Notes under the pieces: model-generated
What the model was told of the DNA's origin: nothing
What the model saw: only the letters and a program-made list of their open reading frames with translations
Databases searched by the model: none
Source: Plasmodium brasilianum
Lineage: Eukaryota > Apicomplexa > Aconoidasida > Haemosporida > Plasmodiidae
Reading direction: 5' to 3'
Assembly: GCF_023973825.1 (NCBI RefSeq)
Contig: NC_090114.1
Coordinates: forward strand, 1,194,501-1,258,500
Length of the DNA stretch: 64,000 nucleotides
Program-made: the position numbers and the translations under genes
Part shown: positions 23,120 through 34,380 of the stretch, piece after piece
Layout: every line of letters starts with the position of its first letter
Position numbering within the stretch: position 1 is the stretch's first letter

Positions 23120-23930
23120 TTTTATATTAATTTTGTATGTTAATAAAAAAAGTTTCTTTTTTATATTTTTATGGTTTATACTATAAAAGTATTAAAAAGA
23201 TAGCACGTTAAGTGCAAATTTTAAAAATCAATATTTTACATATTTGCTTTTAGTTGTGTTTGTATCAATTTTGAATTTGCTTGTATATGTATATTTCTTA
23301 TATTAAAAGTTTCTTTTTTATACTTATATGGTTTAGACTATAAAAGTATTAAAAAAGGCACGTAAGTGCAAGTTTTGAAAATCAATATTTTACATATGTA
23401 CTTTTAGTGGAGTTTTGTATAATTTTTGAATTTGCTTGTATATGTATATTTCTTATATTAAAAGTTTCTTTTTTATACTTATATGGTTTAGACTATAAAA
23501 GTTTTAAAAAAGGCACGTAAGTGCAAGTTTTAAAAATCAATATTTTACATATTTACTTTTAGTGGTGTTTTTGTACCATTTTTGAATTTGCTCGTATGTA
23601 TACTTTTTATATAAAAGTTTGTACTTTTTATGATACTATGGTTTATACCATACAAGTATTAAAAAAAGTACATATGTACAATTTTAAAGAATCAATATTT
23701 TACATATTTGTAGTTAGTAGTGTTTGCATCATTTTTGAATTTGCTTGTATGTATACTTCTTATATAAAAGTTTGTACTTTTTATGATACTACGGTTTATA
23801 CCATACAAGTATTAAAAAAAGTACATATGTACAATTTTAAAGTATCAATATTTTACATATTTGTAGTTAGTAGTGTTTGCATCATTTTTGAATTTTATTA
23901 TTATGTAAACTTATATTTATATGTAGGTTT
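23120..23930. repeat. Tandem array of five units of about 155 bp
   Basis: The word GTTTATACTA/GTTTAGACTA/GTTTATACCA begins at about 23174, 23331, 23485, 23641 and 23793, giving periods of 157, 154, 156 and 152. Each unit carries AAAGTTT.TTTT, the GTTTA word, a small palindrome (GCAC...GTGC in units 1-3, GTACATATGTAC in units 4-5), AATCAATATTTTACATAT and TTTTTGAATTTGCT. Units 4 and 5 are nearly identical, which creates a 127-codon open frame at 23596-23979 with a repeated translation. I regard that frame as a by-product. Confidence 0.85.
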
Positions 23931-23979
23931 TAATGATGAAATTTTTTTTATATCATATATATATCTGCACTTAATGTAG

Positions 23980-26900
23980 ACTGGTTATAATATGAAATGT
24001 GTATATAATATTGGTAATAATGCACTTGTAATATATATGTACGCGTTTTTTCAATGATATGCTCTCTTATATGTATATATAACAAATATTATGGAGTTAT
24101 TTTATATGAAATAGTTTGGCTGTGAACTTTTTGTATGTTATTTATTTATTCGTAAATTCAACTTGTACGAAATGAACTTTTTCTTTAGAAATTTATTTAT
24201 ATACATTTTAAAAAGAGAACTTGAATTATTATTTCCGTTTATTTATATGATTTGAATTAGTTATAATACGTAACACATTATAAAAATAGTAATGTATATG
24301 GAATTTATTTAAAATGTTTTTATTCTTATATGTATATATATGTGTTACGAGTTGAAAATAAAGTGCTATATTTTTTACTTTCATTATTTATATAAATCAA
24401 AACACTAAAAATTTAAATAAATTAATATGTAAAATGATATATTTTATAACTATGTGAAATTAACAAAAATAATGTTAGTGATTAATAGAAAATATATAAC
24501 AAAATAGTTAGGTATTTATAAAGATAGAATAAGTATTATTATTTAAATAACTCAAAATTTAGAATTCTTAAGTGAAAGCACCCGGAAGAAAATGACCAAT
24601 GAAAAAATATGGCGAAATAATTCTTGTTATGTTTTATGTAGTAAAATGTCTTACTAATTTATAAGTACATTTTTCTGACTGTATTTTTTTCTAAGGGAAT
24701 ATAATATATATAATGAAGATATACTTTGCACTTGCACAAAATTTTAGTTATAGTATAAATATATAATTTATAAATTTTTAAAATTTAAGAAATAAAAAAA
24801 ATAAAAAAATTAGTTTAAAATGGTACTTATAAAATTTATTCATTATAATTAATTCATATAACATTTATATTTTAAATTAAGTATATAAATATGTGTGCTA
24901 TCTTTTTACATTGATAACGATTAGTGTATTTTTGTATATTTATAATATATTATACATGTTTGTTCGAGTGCAATTTTGAAGTTACGGTTTTTTAAGAATT
25001 GTGAAAGAAATTACTTTCAATTAAATTTCATAGAAATATACAAATATAAATAATATATAGAAACTTTAAGGTGTATGTATTATTAAGGTTCTTTTAATTA
25101 TAAAATTTATTGATAATATAATATTTTTTTCATTAACTTCAATTATATAAATATTTATATTTGTTTTTACTAGTTTTATTTTTTTTAAGTCCTATAATGA
25201 AAAGAAATATAAAAATTTTTCTATAAAAATATATTATTTTTTAAACGGAAATTTATTTTATATGTTGTACTTTGCTATAATAAATGTAAAAATATTAAGT
25301 AATAACTGTAAAAATATGCAAAGTACTATATATATAATATACATAATATTGCACTATGAAACATTAAACTTTTACACTTTTGACTTAAATATATTATATA
25401 GGATTCTACGTATAAAAAATGTTTTGGTCTTTTTCTGTACTAAATTATTAGGAAATCGTAGAAAATAAATATATTGCAATTTTTTTGAAAGCCCAAATAA
25501 TATATATGAAATCGAATCTAAAAATATATTTATTTTCTTTTTTTACATTATATATGTGATCTTTAGGGATATGTATTTATTTTGTATATATCTATTTCTA
25601 TCATTAAACATACTTTTTAATATAAGTTTGTATTAACAAAATCTGCTCATTAATAAAATTTTTAAATTGTAGAAAATAATTTATTCTTTTTATTTTGTAG
25701 TAAATATTAATTATAATTTTAAATTTCTATACTTTAGTTATATTAAAATATGGATCAAATGTGTGCATTTTTTTAATATGTTGTAATGTATGATAAATTA
25801 TGATTTCTTATTTTTTTTTAATTTATTTTTTTGAGTTTAAAAACAGGGGCGCAATCATAATATTAAACTACATATAAAAAAGCAATATATACATTATAAC
25901 GTATTTGTATAAAATATATGTTAATAATATATATTATATAATTAATATTTTCGGTCTTTAATACAGTTATAATTTATTTTATTATATTAAATCGTGAAAC
26001 CTTAATTTGAGAACAAATGGTTAATATTGATTAAATAACCTTTACCCTTTCTTTGATTATAAAGAACTATAGAATACATTTTAATATCTATTATTTGACA
26101 GTGAAGATATATTCTTTCTTATTTATTATGTATTATGCATTATGGTAATTTAATAACGTTAAAAAATTGTGTAATTCGTAATATTTTAATATTAATTTTT
26201 ATTAGGGTGCATTAAATTTCAGCAATATATTTAAACCTTTATTAATTATATAAATGAGCTTTTTTGTAGTTTACCAAATATAAGTATATGTGATTGATTA
26301 TTTTTATTAGGAGGTTTAAGTTTTTTTTGGTGATATAGAAGTTACCTTGTTTTTTGACAAGTACAAGAATTTTTTTCATCTTTTACTGTGTTTCTTTAAA
26401 GTCATAAACATAATTTTTCATGGCGTACATATTTATTTATTTATGTATATATATATATATATATATACGTATATTATGATTATGACTATTAATAAAATGA
26501 ATTTTACTCATAATGTGGTAAGATTTTAAAGATTAATTGTTCATGGGGCAGTCAATTTACCGTACTTATGCATTAAATAAAGTGATTGAAGCTTACGAAT
26601 AATTACTGATTGGTGATATTTTAATATAAATACACAAAACATGTACATGATGATACCGTGCGTTAAATAATATATGAAGTTACATACTTTATTTTTTATT
26701 TTATTTTATTTTTTTTTTTTTTTAAATATACTTCAGAGAAAATGTTCTGAGTTTTATTTAATATCTACAATGAATAAGTATTTTTTGAATGTAATAAATT
26801 AGAATTTTATACCTCATGATATATATTTCATAAGATGTGTTGTTATAATATATATAGTTTTGTAGCTAATAATTTTCAGAATATGTGTGTGAGTATTTAA

Positions 26901-27239
26901 TGATATATTGTTAATATATTTATATTTGAACATCTTTTTATTTTTCTATATTTGAATACCCAGGAAAAGTTCAAATAAAGAAATATAACATTATATATTT
27001 TATACATATATGTAAATGCCAGGCTTTTATAATTAAAATTTCTTGCTGTAAAAGAAATTTTATAATTAAAATTTCTTGCTGTAAAAGAAAACAGCAATTG
27101 TAGACGAATATAAAAATTTCTAAGTGCTATATATTATGACCTTATAAAAAAAAAAATATATATGTATATATATATATACATATATATATTTGTGAAATAT
27201 TGTAATACATGTTTTTATAATTATTAGAACTAAGAGGAA
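23980..27239. other. Gene-free AT-rich stretch
   Basis: No supportable gene. Poly-T near 26700-26723, TA tracts near 26448-26467 and 27138-27190 (the latter palindromic), and an exact 33-bp tandem duplication listed separately. Confidence 0.5.
27025..27090. repeat. Exact 33-bp tandem duplication
   Basis: Units 27025-27057 and 27058-27090 are identical, containing TTTTATAATTAAAATTTCTT and then GCTGTAAAAG. The unit is internally near-palindromic (AGAAATTTTATAATTAAAAT and TTCT across the junction). Perfect identity indicates a recent event. Confidence 0.9.
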
Positions 27240-27560
27240 TAATTTTCATATACACTAGATTTAGTGGGCATCTCCTGCAAGGGGAACTTACCAAAGATGA
27301 TTTTACAGAAATTGAATTTTATTCAAATGAAAGTATCTTTTTATAATCATTATTTGGGAAATATTAAGAATGGATGGATGACGACTTCTTCACTTTTAGT
27401 CCTCATGGTTTTTACAGGTATTATGGGTATTTTTAATCTGTTGCAATTGTGTACCAAAATTATTGCATTTTATGTAAAGCGTTTAATTTATATAACTATA
27501 TATGATAATTTACATATTTTACAGTACATTCAAGGAAGGAAAAAATATGTTAGTTGAAGT
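27240..27560 (+). pseudogene. Possible remnant with a hydrophobic segment
   Basis: A 97-codon open frame from 27264 reads GWMTTSSLLVLMVFTGIMGI near its middle and has clearly higher G+C than its surroundings. A second frame of the same DNA reads LQGELTKDDFTEIEFYSNES and, after stops, EWMDDDFFTFSPHGFYRYYG. The two readings look like one ancient coding frame interrupted by a frameshift. An acidic stretch followed by a membrane segment would fit a decayed exported-protein gene. No signal exon was found upstream and the family is unknown. Confidence 0.35.
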
Positions 27561-28613
27561 AAGAGAGAATTTTTAGGTACAAAAAAAAAAGTAAATTATA
27601 ATTGGTTTACGATTTAGGGTGGCGTTTTGCAGTTTTAAAATATTTGTAGTTTACCATGGAAAAAAGATTATATATATACATATATATATATGAGTACAAA
27701 ATCTTTATTATTTATATAATCGTAAAATTAACAGAATTATGTATTGTACATAATTGGAAGTTTTAGATAATACATATAATTAAAATAATGAATTCAAAAA
27801 TAAAATGGCATGTGTTTTTTAAATATGAACAAATGGTACAAGTAAAAACTCTTAATATGTGATGTGCATAAGAGTTAATTGATTCGGTATAATAAAATTA
27901 ATGTATTTTAAAAATATGTGGAACGATAAATATATATGATAATAGCACATTTAGGTAAACTATATTTAACTCCATCAAATTGTGACACATGGATATTCTT
28001 ATATATATAGCTATAGGTGAAAACATAACGCAAAAAATGTTCATAAATATGGTTTTAATAAATGTTGATGATAATAACATTATATTTCTCTTGATAAAAT
28101 AATAGTAAACTTTAATTAACGGTTAAAATATATTTTAGGTAAAATATAAAAACAATAATTTATATTATTAAAGCAATTTGTATATTTTATTTTAATTATA
28201 TGAAAAAAGTGATTTCATGTTAAAAATAAAACAAATAAAAATAAAAATATTTTTGTTATATATACGTATAAAAAGGAAGCAACAAAAAAAAAAAAAAATG
28301 AAACAAAATAAAAAAATGTTTTAAGTATATTTTGTTACAATTATTTTATAAGTTAATTATTTATATAAAGAATTAAAGCACAAGTTATGCATATAAATTA
28401 AGGAGGGGGGAGTTATAAAATTATAACAAAATATATTTTTAAAAATAAAAAATAAAAGAATATTCTGATACGATACGTATTATATATGTGTATGTTAGCA
28501 ATTTATAAATTTTTACACTTGAGCTATTATGTAATTTTATTTATATTCAAATACATAAGTTTATTTATTTATTGAAATATATATACTATAGTAGCCTTAT
28601 TATTAGAACTTTT
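27561..28613. other. AT-rich 3' flank of the minus-strand gene
   Basis: A-rich spacer with an AGGAGGGGGGAG word near 28400-28412, which stands out in this composition. No gene is supported. Confidence 0.5.
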
Positions 28614-30186
28614 TCAGTTATCCTCCATATCTAAATTTTCTGTATCATATTCAGAATTATAATTTTCTGTATCATAATCAGAATTAGAATTTTCTGTATC
28701 ATAATCAGAATTAGAATTTTCTGTATCATAATCAGAATTAGAATTTTCTGTATCATAATCAAAATTAGAATTTTCTGTATCATAATCAAAATTAGAATTT
28801 TCTGTATCATATTCACAATTAGAATTTTCTGTATCATATTCAAAATTAGAATTCTCTTTAGCATTCTTATAGTTATAATTCTCTTTGGCATTCTTATAGT
28901 TATAATTCTCTTTAGCATTCTTATAGTTATAATTCTCTTTAGCATTCTTATAGTTATAATTCTCTTTAGCATTCTTATAGTTATAATTCTCTTTAGCATT
29001 CTTATAGTCATAAATTTTTTTAATATTTTTTAAAAGAAGAAAGACACTTTTTTTATTTTTATTTTTCTCAAAGTCCAAATATGTTAAATGAGGATTCTGA
29101 GCAGCTGCAGCTTTAACAATTTTAATGCATTTTATTAATTTGTAAACAAAATATATTAACGTTGCAATAAGTATCAGAAGAGATATAATTGCTTGTGGGA
29201 GATTATTCCACACAAAAAGGAGCGTACTTGATATCGATAATGACAATAATGAAGAAACGAATCTAAAATGTTTAAAAGTACGGCTTATCCGTGATTTAAT
29301 AGTTCTTTTTTTTCCATCATAATAGTGCTTAAAAAAATAAGGTCTCAACAACTTTATTAAATCTTCTTCATATTTTTTATCCTTTTTTTTAATCATTTTC
29401 CAGATAACAGATTTAAGGGAAAAATGGGAATCATTAAATTCAGACATCATTTCATCCAAATTATCTATATCGGATGATTTATTTTGTAACTTACGTTTTT
29501 TATCATTTTCACTATCTGTCTCATTTGTTTTTTTACAATTATCCATATATTCTGATACATTCTGTGGTTTTTTAGACTTGACATTATAAGTTAGTTTGTT
29601 AGATTCTTTATATTTGTTATCATTTTTTAATACATATGAACGTTCTGTGAAATTATATTCGCGTTCTCCTAATCCATTTTGATATTTGTTCCCATTCTTC
29701 AGTGCATTTGGACGTTGAGAGAAATTATGCACATCTTTTTCTGTTCTATTTTGATATGTATTGTCATTCATTAATACTTTTGAAAGGTGTAAGAAATTAT
29801 ATGCATCTTTTTCTAATGCATTTATTACTCTCGTACCTCTTGTTGGACCGAAATTTGATTCTACAATTTCTGTCCCCAATAATAACCTAAAAGTGCTCAC
29901 ATTTAGCGAACAGTTTTTCCTGTTTTTGTTATTCCATAGCTCATCAAAGGTTTTAAACTAAAAATTCAGGTAAATATTCAATTTAAAAGACTATATATAT
30001 GTTTTCGTATTAATGAAAGAAATGTTCAATTTAAAATGAATATATAATAGAATTATGAAAGGTATAGGAAATTCTTAAATTTATTAATATTTGTTTATTT
30101 GCCTTATAAGAATAATTCAAGATCCTAATTAAAAAGGTAATGGTAAAAATTTTAATGAAAAATAACTTTTTTTTTTTTGGTGTCAT
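28614..30186 (-). CDS. Repeat-rich Plasmodium exported protein, possible Pv-fam-d-like member
   Basis: Two exons on the minus strand. Exon 1 is 30186-30103 (28 codons), starting MTPKKKKLFFIKIFTITFLI, a signal-peptide layout. The intron is 30102-29958 (145 bases), phase 0, with a GC donor (AAG|GCAAAT) instead of GT and a TTTTTAG acceptor. Exon 2 is 29957-28614. Of 475 residues: Trp-Asn-rich start (FDELWNNKN) at 48 minus about 20; RLLLGTE from residue 52, a PEXEL-like motif with Gly at the fifth position; three 24-residue imperfect repeats at 76-147; a Lys/Glu region; two close membrane segments at about 259-278 and 283-302; then fourteen nine-residue repeats at 344-469. Architecture matches the gene at 52042-52931. 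From memory the signal exon, W-N motif, R-x-L-x-G and twin helices recall Pv-fam-d; I have not tested this. The GC donor may be functional or a first step of decay. Confidence 0.8.
28635..29012 (-). repeat. Coding 27-bp repeats: six KNAKEN units then eight YDTEN units
   Basis: Fourteen 27-base units encode nine-residue repeats at the C-terminus of the minus-strand exported protein. In protein order there are six YNYKNAKEN-type units (the first has D for N), then eight SNxxYDTEN-type units with F/C/S and E/D changes, then LDMEDN and the stop. Both types keep the skeleton N....EN while the centre changes from lysine-containing to strongly acidic. Near-identical DNA units imply recent array growth. 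Confidence 0.95.
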
Positions 30187-33170
30187 AGGGAGTTATATAT
30201 TTAAAGTTTTCAAGTATTCACTACATTGTAAAAAATATTTAGAAGTGTGAATAATTTTTTTAATTATATTAAAAAGCGATTAAGCTGTAAAATTTGTTCA
30301 CACTTTTTTTTTTTTTATACTAAAATTTCACTTATTTTAGATTTTTTATGTAATAATAATTTTGTTTAATATAGATAAATTTAGTAAATATTAAAAACAA
30401 AAACAAGAACAAAAGCATAAACAAAAACAAAGCCAAAAAAAAAGAAAAAAAAGCCAGAAAAAGAAAAAATATTTCAGTAAATATTTTATATAAATATACT
30501 CATAAATATATCGATTAATATTAATTAAATTGAACAATATGTAATTAATATTAAAAATGTTAAATTAGTAGAATGGTTCTAAAAGTTATAAAAATATTTA
30601 AAATAATATTCTTTATATTAAATAATGCTACTCGAACAAATTTAGTTACATATATAAATGGTTACGTTAATTTAGCTATAATACTGGAAAAATTCAAAAT
30701 ATATGTTTTGTTATACAAAGTACAATAGATTTTTAAATGAAGAGTAATATTTTAAAATCAACATCTACGGGAATATAATAATCATTTTAAAAATGTATGT
30801 GATAATTATTAAGGTTTTTTGTATGTTTGTAATAGAAAGCAAATGTGATAGAATTCAATAATTTAATTAATACACACACAAATTACATAGTAATAACAAT
30901 TAAAAACTAATAAAAAAAAAAAAATATAAAGGATAGAAAACATTTATATTTATATATTACATTTATTTTATCGTACTATTACATTATAAAAATTAATAAA
31001 TAGTGTTGAAATTTTATTAATAATTTTAAAACATAAACATATTTTTGCAACTTCGTTTTTTATTTATATATACCTAGCATTCTTCAAATCGAACGTTATT
31101 AGAAATAATATTGAAATTAAAGATTTTAATGCATCTCATATTTTAAAAATTGCCTTGTTAATATAAAAACAAAAAATATGAATAAAATATTAAATATAGC
31201 AAAAATGATAAAATTAATTGAATACATAAATTTAATGTTGTAGTAGTATATTATAAAAATAAAGAAATACCTTATTTTATGATAAAAATAATATAAAAAT
31301 TAAATTAATAATTTAAAGGGAAATGAAATCCTTATTTTATGTTTTGATGTATACGCAATGTAAATAATTATACTTTTATATGGGGTTTTATTATAACATA
31401 TTTTATGATGGGGGGGTAACCACCAATTTTTGCCTTTATATTATATTTATTAAAAATATAACAAATTAACAATTTTAAAAAAATAAATTGCCATTAAATG
31501 ATAGTATTTTAATTATAAATATGTATAATGGTAGTAACTTTTGTTAATAATTTTTAATATTGAATGTTTTCAGACTAATACTGTAATACCATATGTGTTC
31601 TTTAAAAAACAAAAATTTTTCATTTTTAAACAAGAAAATTATTTGTAAAAGGAATAATACTAAATATATCTAATGAACATATAATATATATTCTTAAAAT
31701 TCATTCATGATATAATTCTTGACAAAAAAGAATATAATTTTAATGTATTTTTTTTTAAAAGAATGCTATTTCTTGTAAATTATAGGTATTTACACATTAT
31801 CTTTTTATCATTACAAAAAAAAAAAAAAAGAAAGCAACTTTTATTGTTTTCCACTATTTAAAACATATTCACATTTGCAACTGTGATTATCCATTAAAAA
31901 ATTAGTAAAATTGTTTACTTTCAGATGGTTTTAAAATAAAGCATTAAACCGAATAACAGCTAATAAGGCAGATAATCTTTGGTATTAATATTAATACACC
32001 TAATTAATAAATAGATGTTTTTTTTAATAAAAATTTTTGATTAAAGTTGCATTCTTTTATATGTTTAAACATTAGATAATATGTGAATTTTCTTTTTCTA
32101 CTTTTTAAAAAGTATAAATAATTGAAAATTTTTATTCAATGATTTTACATAAGAAATTGTATGTATGTAGTGAATCATCAGGTGTTTTTAGCTTTTGTTA
32201 TTTTTTATTATTTTGGGAGTTAGAATTTAAAACATTTTGAATAGAAGATTGATCATAAACAATCATGTATTCATTGAAGCATTCAGTGTGTTATTTGTTA
32301 CCATGATAAATAATAAAGATAAATTTTAAAATGAGCCATATAAATATGTACAAGCTCTATTAATGAATAAATGCATTTCATATTTTTTAAAATATTTAAT
32401 AAAATGTTAAATTTGAATATTACTTTATTTTCTACAGTTTCATAAGGTATAAAAGAAGAGTTATACTTATAATATATATAAAATATATTTTATGAATATA
32501 TAAAATTTCCGTTAAAAAAAAATTTTATTCTAATACTTTCCTCTTTTTATTAATGTAACCAAAGATTTCAGGAATAATATATTTTTTCATGTAGCATAAA
32601 AGAACAGTAGTCATATAAATGAATATAATAAAGAAAGATTGAAAAAAAAGGAATAAAAAAAATAGTAGATTATTTCTTCCTATTGAGGAAAATTAAAAAT
32701 ATTATTCATATGTAGTATAGTTAACCAATAAACAAACACCCTGGATTAGTAATTTGCTCTTTGGTTGCTTATTGAATAATGGTATATTAAATAAATGCTA
32801 ATTTATCTATTTTATCAAATAATGTTTATGCTATGAATGAACATAAAAATGGCATTAATTTGAATGTATTTAATAAAATAACGAATAAATTGTTTATATA
32901 ATTCTTAAAATAGAATCTCTTTTATTGGTACAAGTAAAATTTTTATCTGAAATAATATTTATTAAACTACAAAAATAAGATCTCATAAATAACTCTATGA
33001 TTATGTGTAAATAAAAATATAAAAAAGGATAATTTTACACATTGTGTTACCATGTAAGTATTATTTTAGTATTTCATTTTTTTTTTTTTTTTTTTTTATT
33101 AAGTATATGGCATATTTTATGTTATAAACTTTGTATAATTATGAAGTAAATATTATATTTAATATTTGTA
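30187..33170. other. Gene-free AT-rich stretch upstream of the minus-strand gene
   Basis: This would hold the promoter of the gene starting at 30186, but no motif can be identified. It contains an A-rich purine tract near 30400-30470 (repeated AACAAAAAC/AAGCC words, whose reverse strand spells a run of Phe/Leu codons), and a G7 run within ATGGGGGGGTAACC near 31408-31421. Confidence 0.5.
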
Positions 33171-33179
33171 AATTAAAGA

Positions 33180-34380
33180 GATAAATGGAAGAATATTATA
33201 TGATTAGCTATAAGGAAATATATTTGGCGCTAATATCCATAAGATATTTATTGAGAATTTATGTCTAAATTCGAAGGATAAAATAGAAACTAAATGCATA
33301 TAAAAAAAAAAAAAAAATATATAAATATGTGTAATTTTTTGGTACTAAAATATCAAAAACAAATTACTATGTAATATATTGATCTATATAAAACTACTGA
33401 TTATAATATGATAATTTGTTAATACCTTAAAACAAGAAATATTTCATTAAAATGTATAGAAAAAAATTTATGTATCACATTATGAAAATTCAAAATAGGA
33501 TAGTAATTGATGGAAGGAATATTTTTAGACTTTAAAAACATGTAGACGCAAGATGTCAATGCGCTAAAAACAATGAATACACCTATCTATATGTTAAAAT
33601 ATGAATATATAGTAAATTAGAAAAAGAAATTGAAGAAATGAACTTTTGTAGTATAGTCACAAAGTAATAGAAATATTCTTAAAAATCTAATAAGGAATTA
33701 TTGGATATTCAAAGAGACAAAAAGATGGAAGCATATTAAAACAATGCATAAATGGATAAAAATAAAAATTTTAGAATCACGAATGTAATATATATATATG
33801 GCAAAAGAAAAAAAAAAAAATAAAAGGAAAAAAGAACATTAGGAAAATAGTTGCTAAAGTAATTTTTTAAAATGATAATTTATATCAAAAGGTAGTTACC
33901 TTACTGTAGTAGTTACAAAAGAAAATAAAATGAGTTTTTTCATATTCTTAGAAAAAAGAAATGCAAAATATTATAGATAAATGAAAAAATATTGAGATTT
34001 TAAAAAATATAAATGAGTATTATAAAATGAAACATTAAGGATGTCATTAAAGATATACATATTGGCAACTGCCTAATTATAACGTAAAACTTGGTTTCTT
34101 ACGAATGATCTGATTAAAAAAAAATATTATTGATGATAAATGTGTACATCAAGTTATAAAAGAAAAATTAGAATAGATTAATAAACTATAGTAAAAAAAT
34201 TAAAAGGAAACAAGTAATAATTTTACATATGAGAAATAAGAAGTGCGATGAAAAATATTATGAGTATAATGGAAAAAAAGAAAGAATATTTCTACCGAAG
34301 GATTCATTTGTTCGGGTATACATATGTAATGTAGACAGTAAAAATTTGTACTATTTATTATTCTATGTTATTTAAAATAG
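33180..34380 (+). pseudogene. Possible degraded coding remnant, family unknown
   Basis: Scattered plus-strand pieces look protein-derived: KSNKELLDIQRDKKMEAY near 33690-33740, and a continuous 45-codon piece near 34230-34370 that includes KKCDEKYYEYNGKKERIFLP and then KDSFVRVYICNVDSKNLYYL. The latter has an unusually balanced composition. Stops and frame changes are frequent between pieces. A pir, STP1 or other subtelomeric family is possible, but no diagnostic motif is seen. Confidence 0.35.

Noticed and set aside
23596..23979. 127-codon plus-strand open frame with duplicated sequence
   Set aside because: It is created by two near-identical units of the 155-bp array. The earlier units do not keep the frame, and the translation is only hydrophobic and Tyr-rich.
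28631..29011. 126-codon minus-strand open frame within the repeat region
   Set aside because: It is the second frame of the 27-bp coding repeats; a period divisible by three keeps alternative frames open. The true frame is the 475-residue protein.
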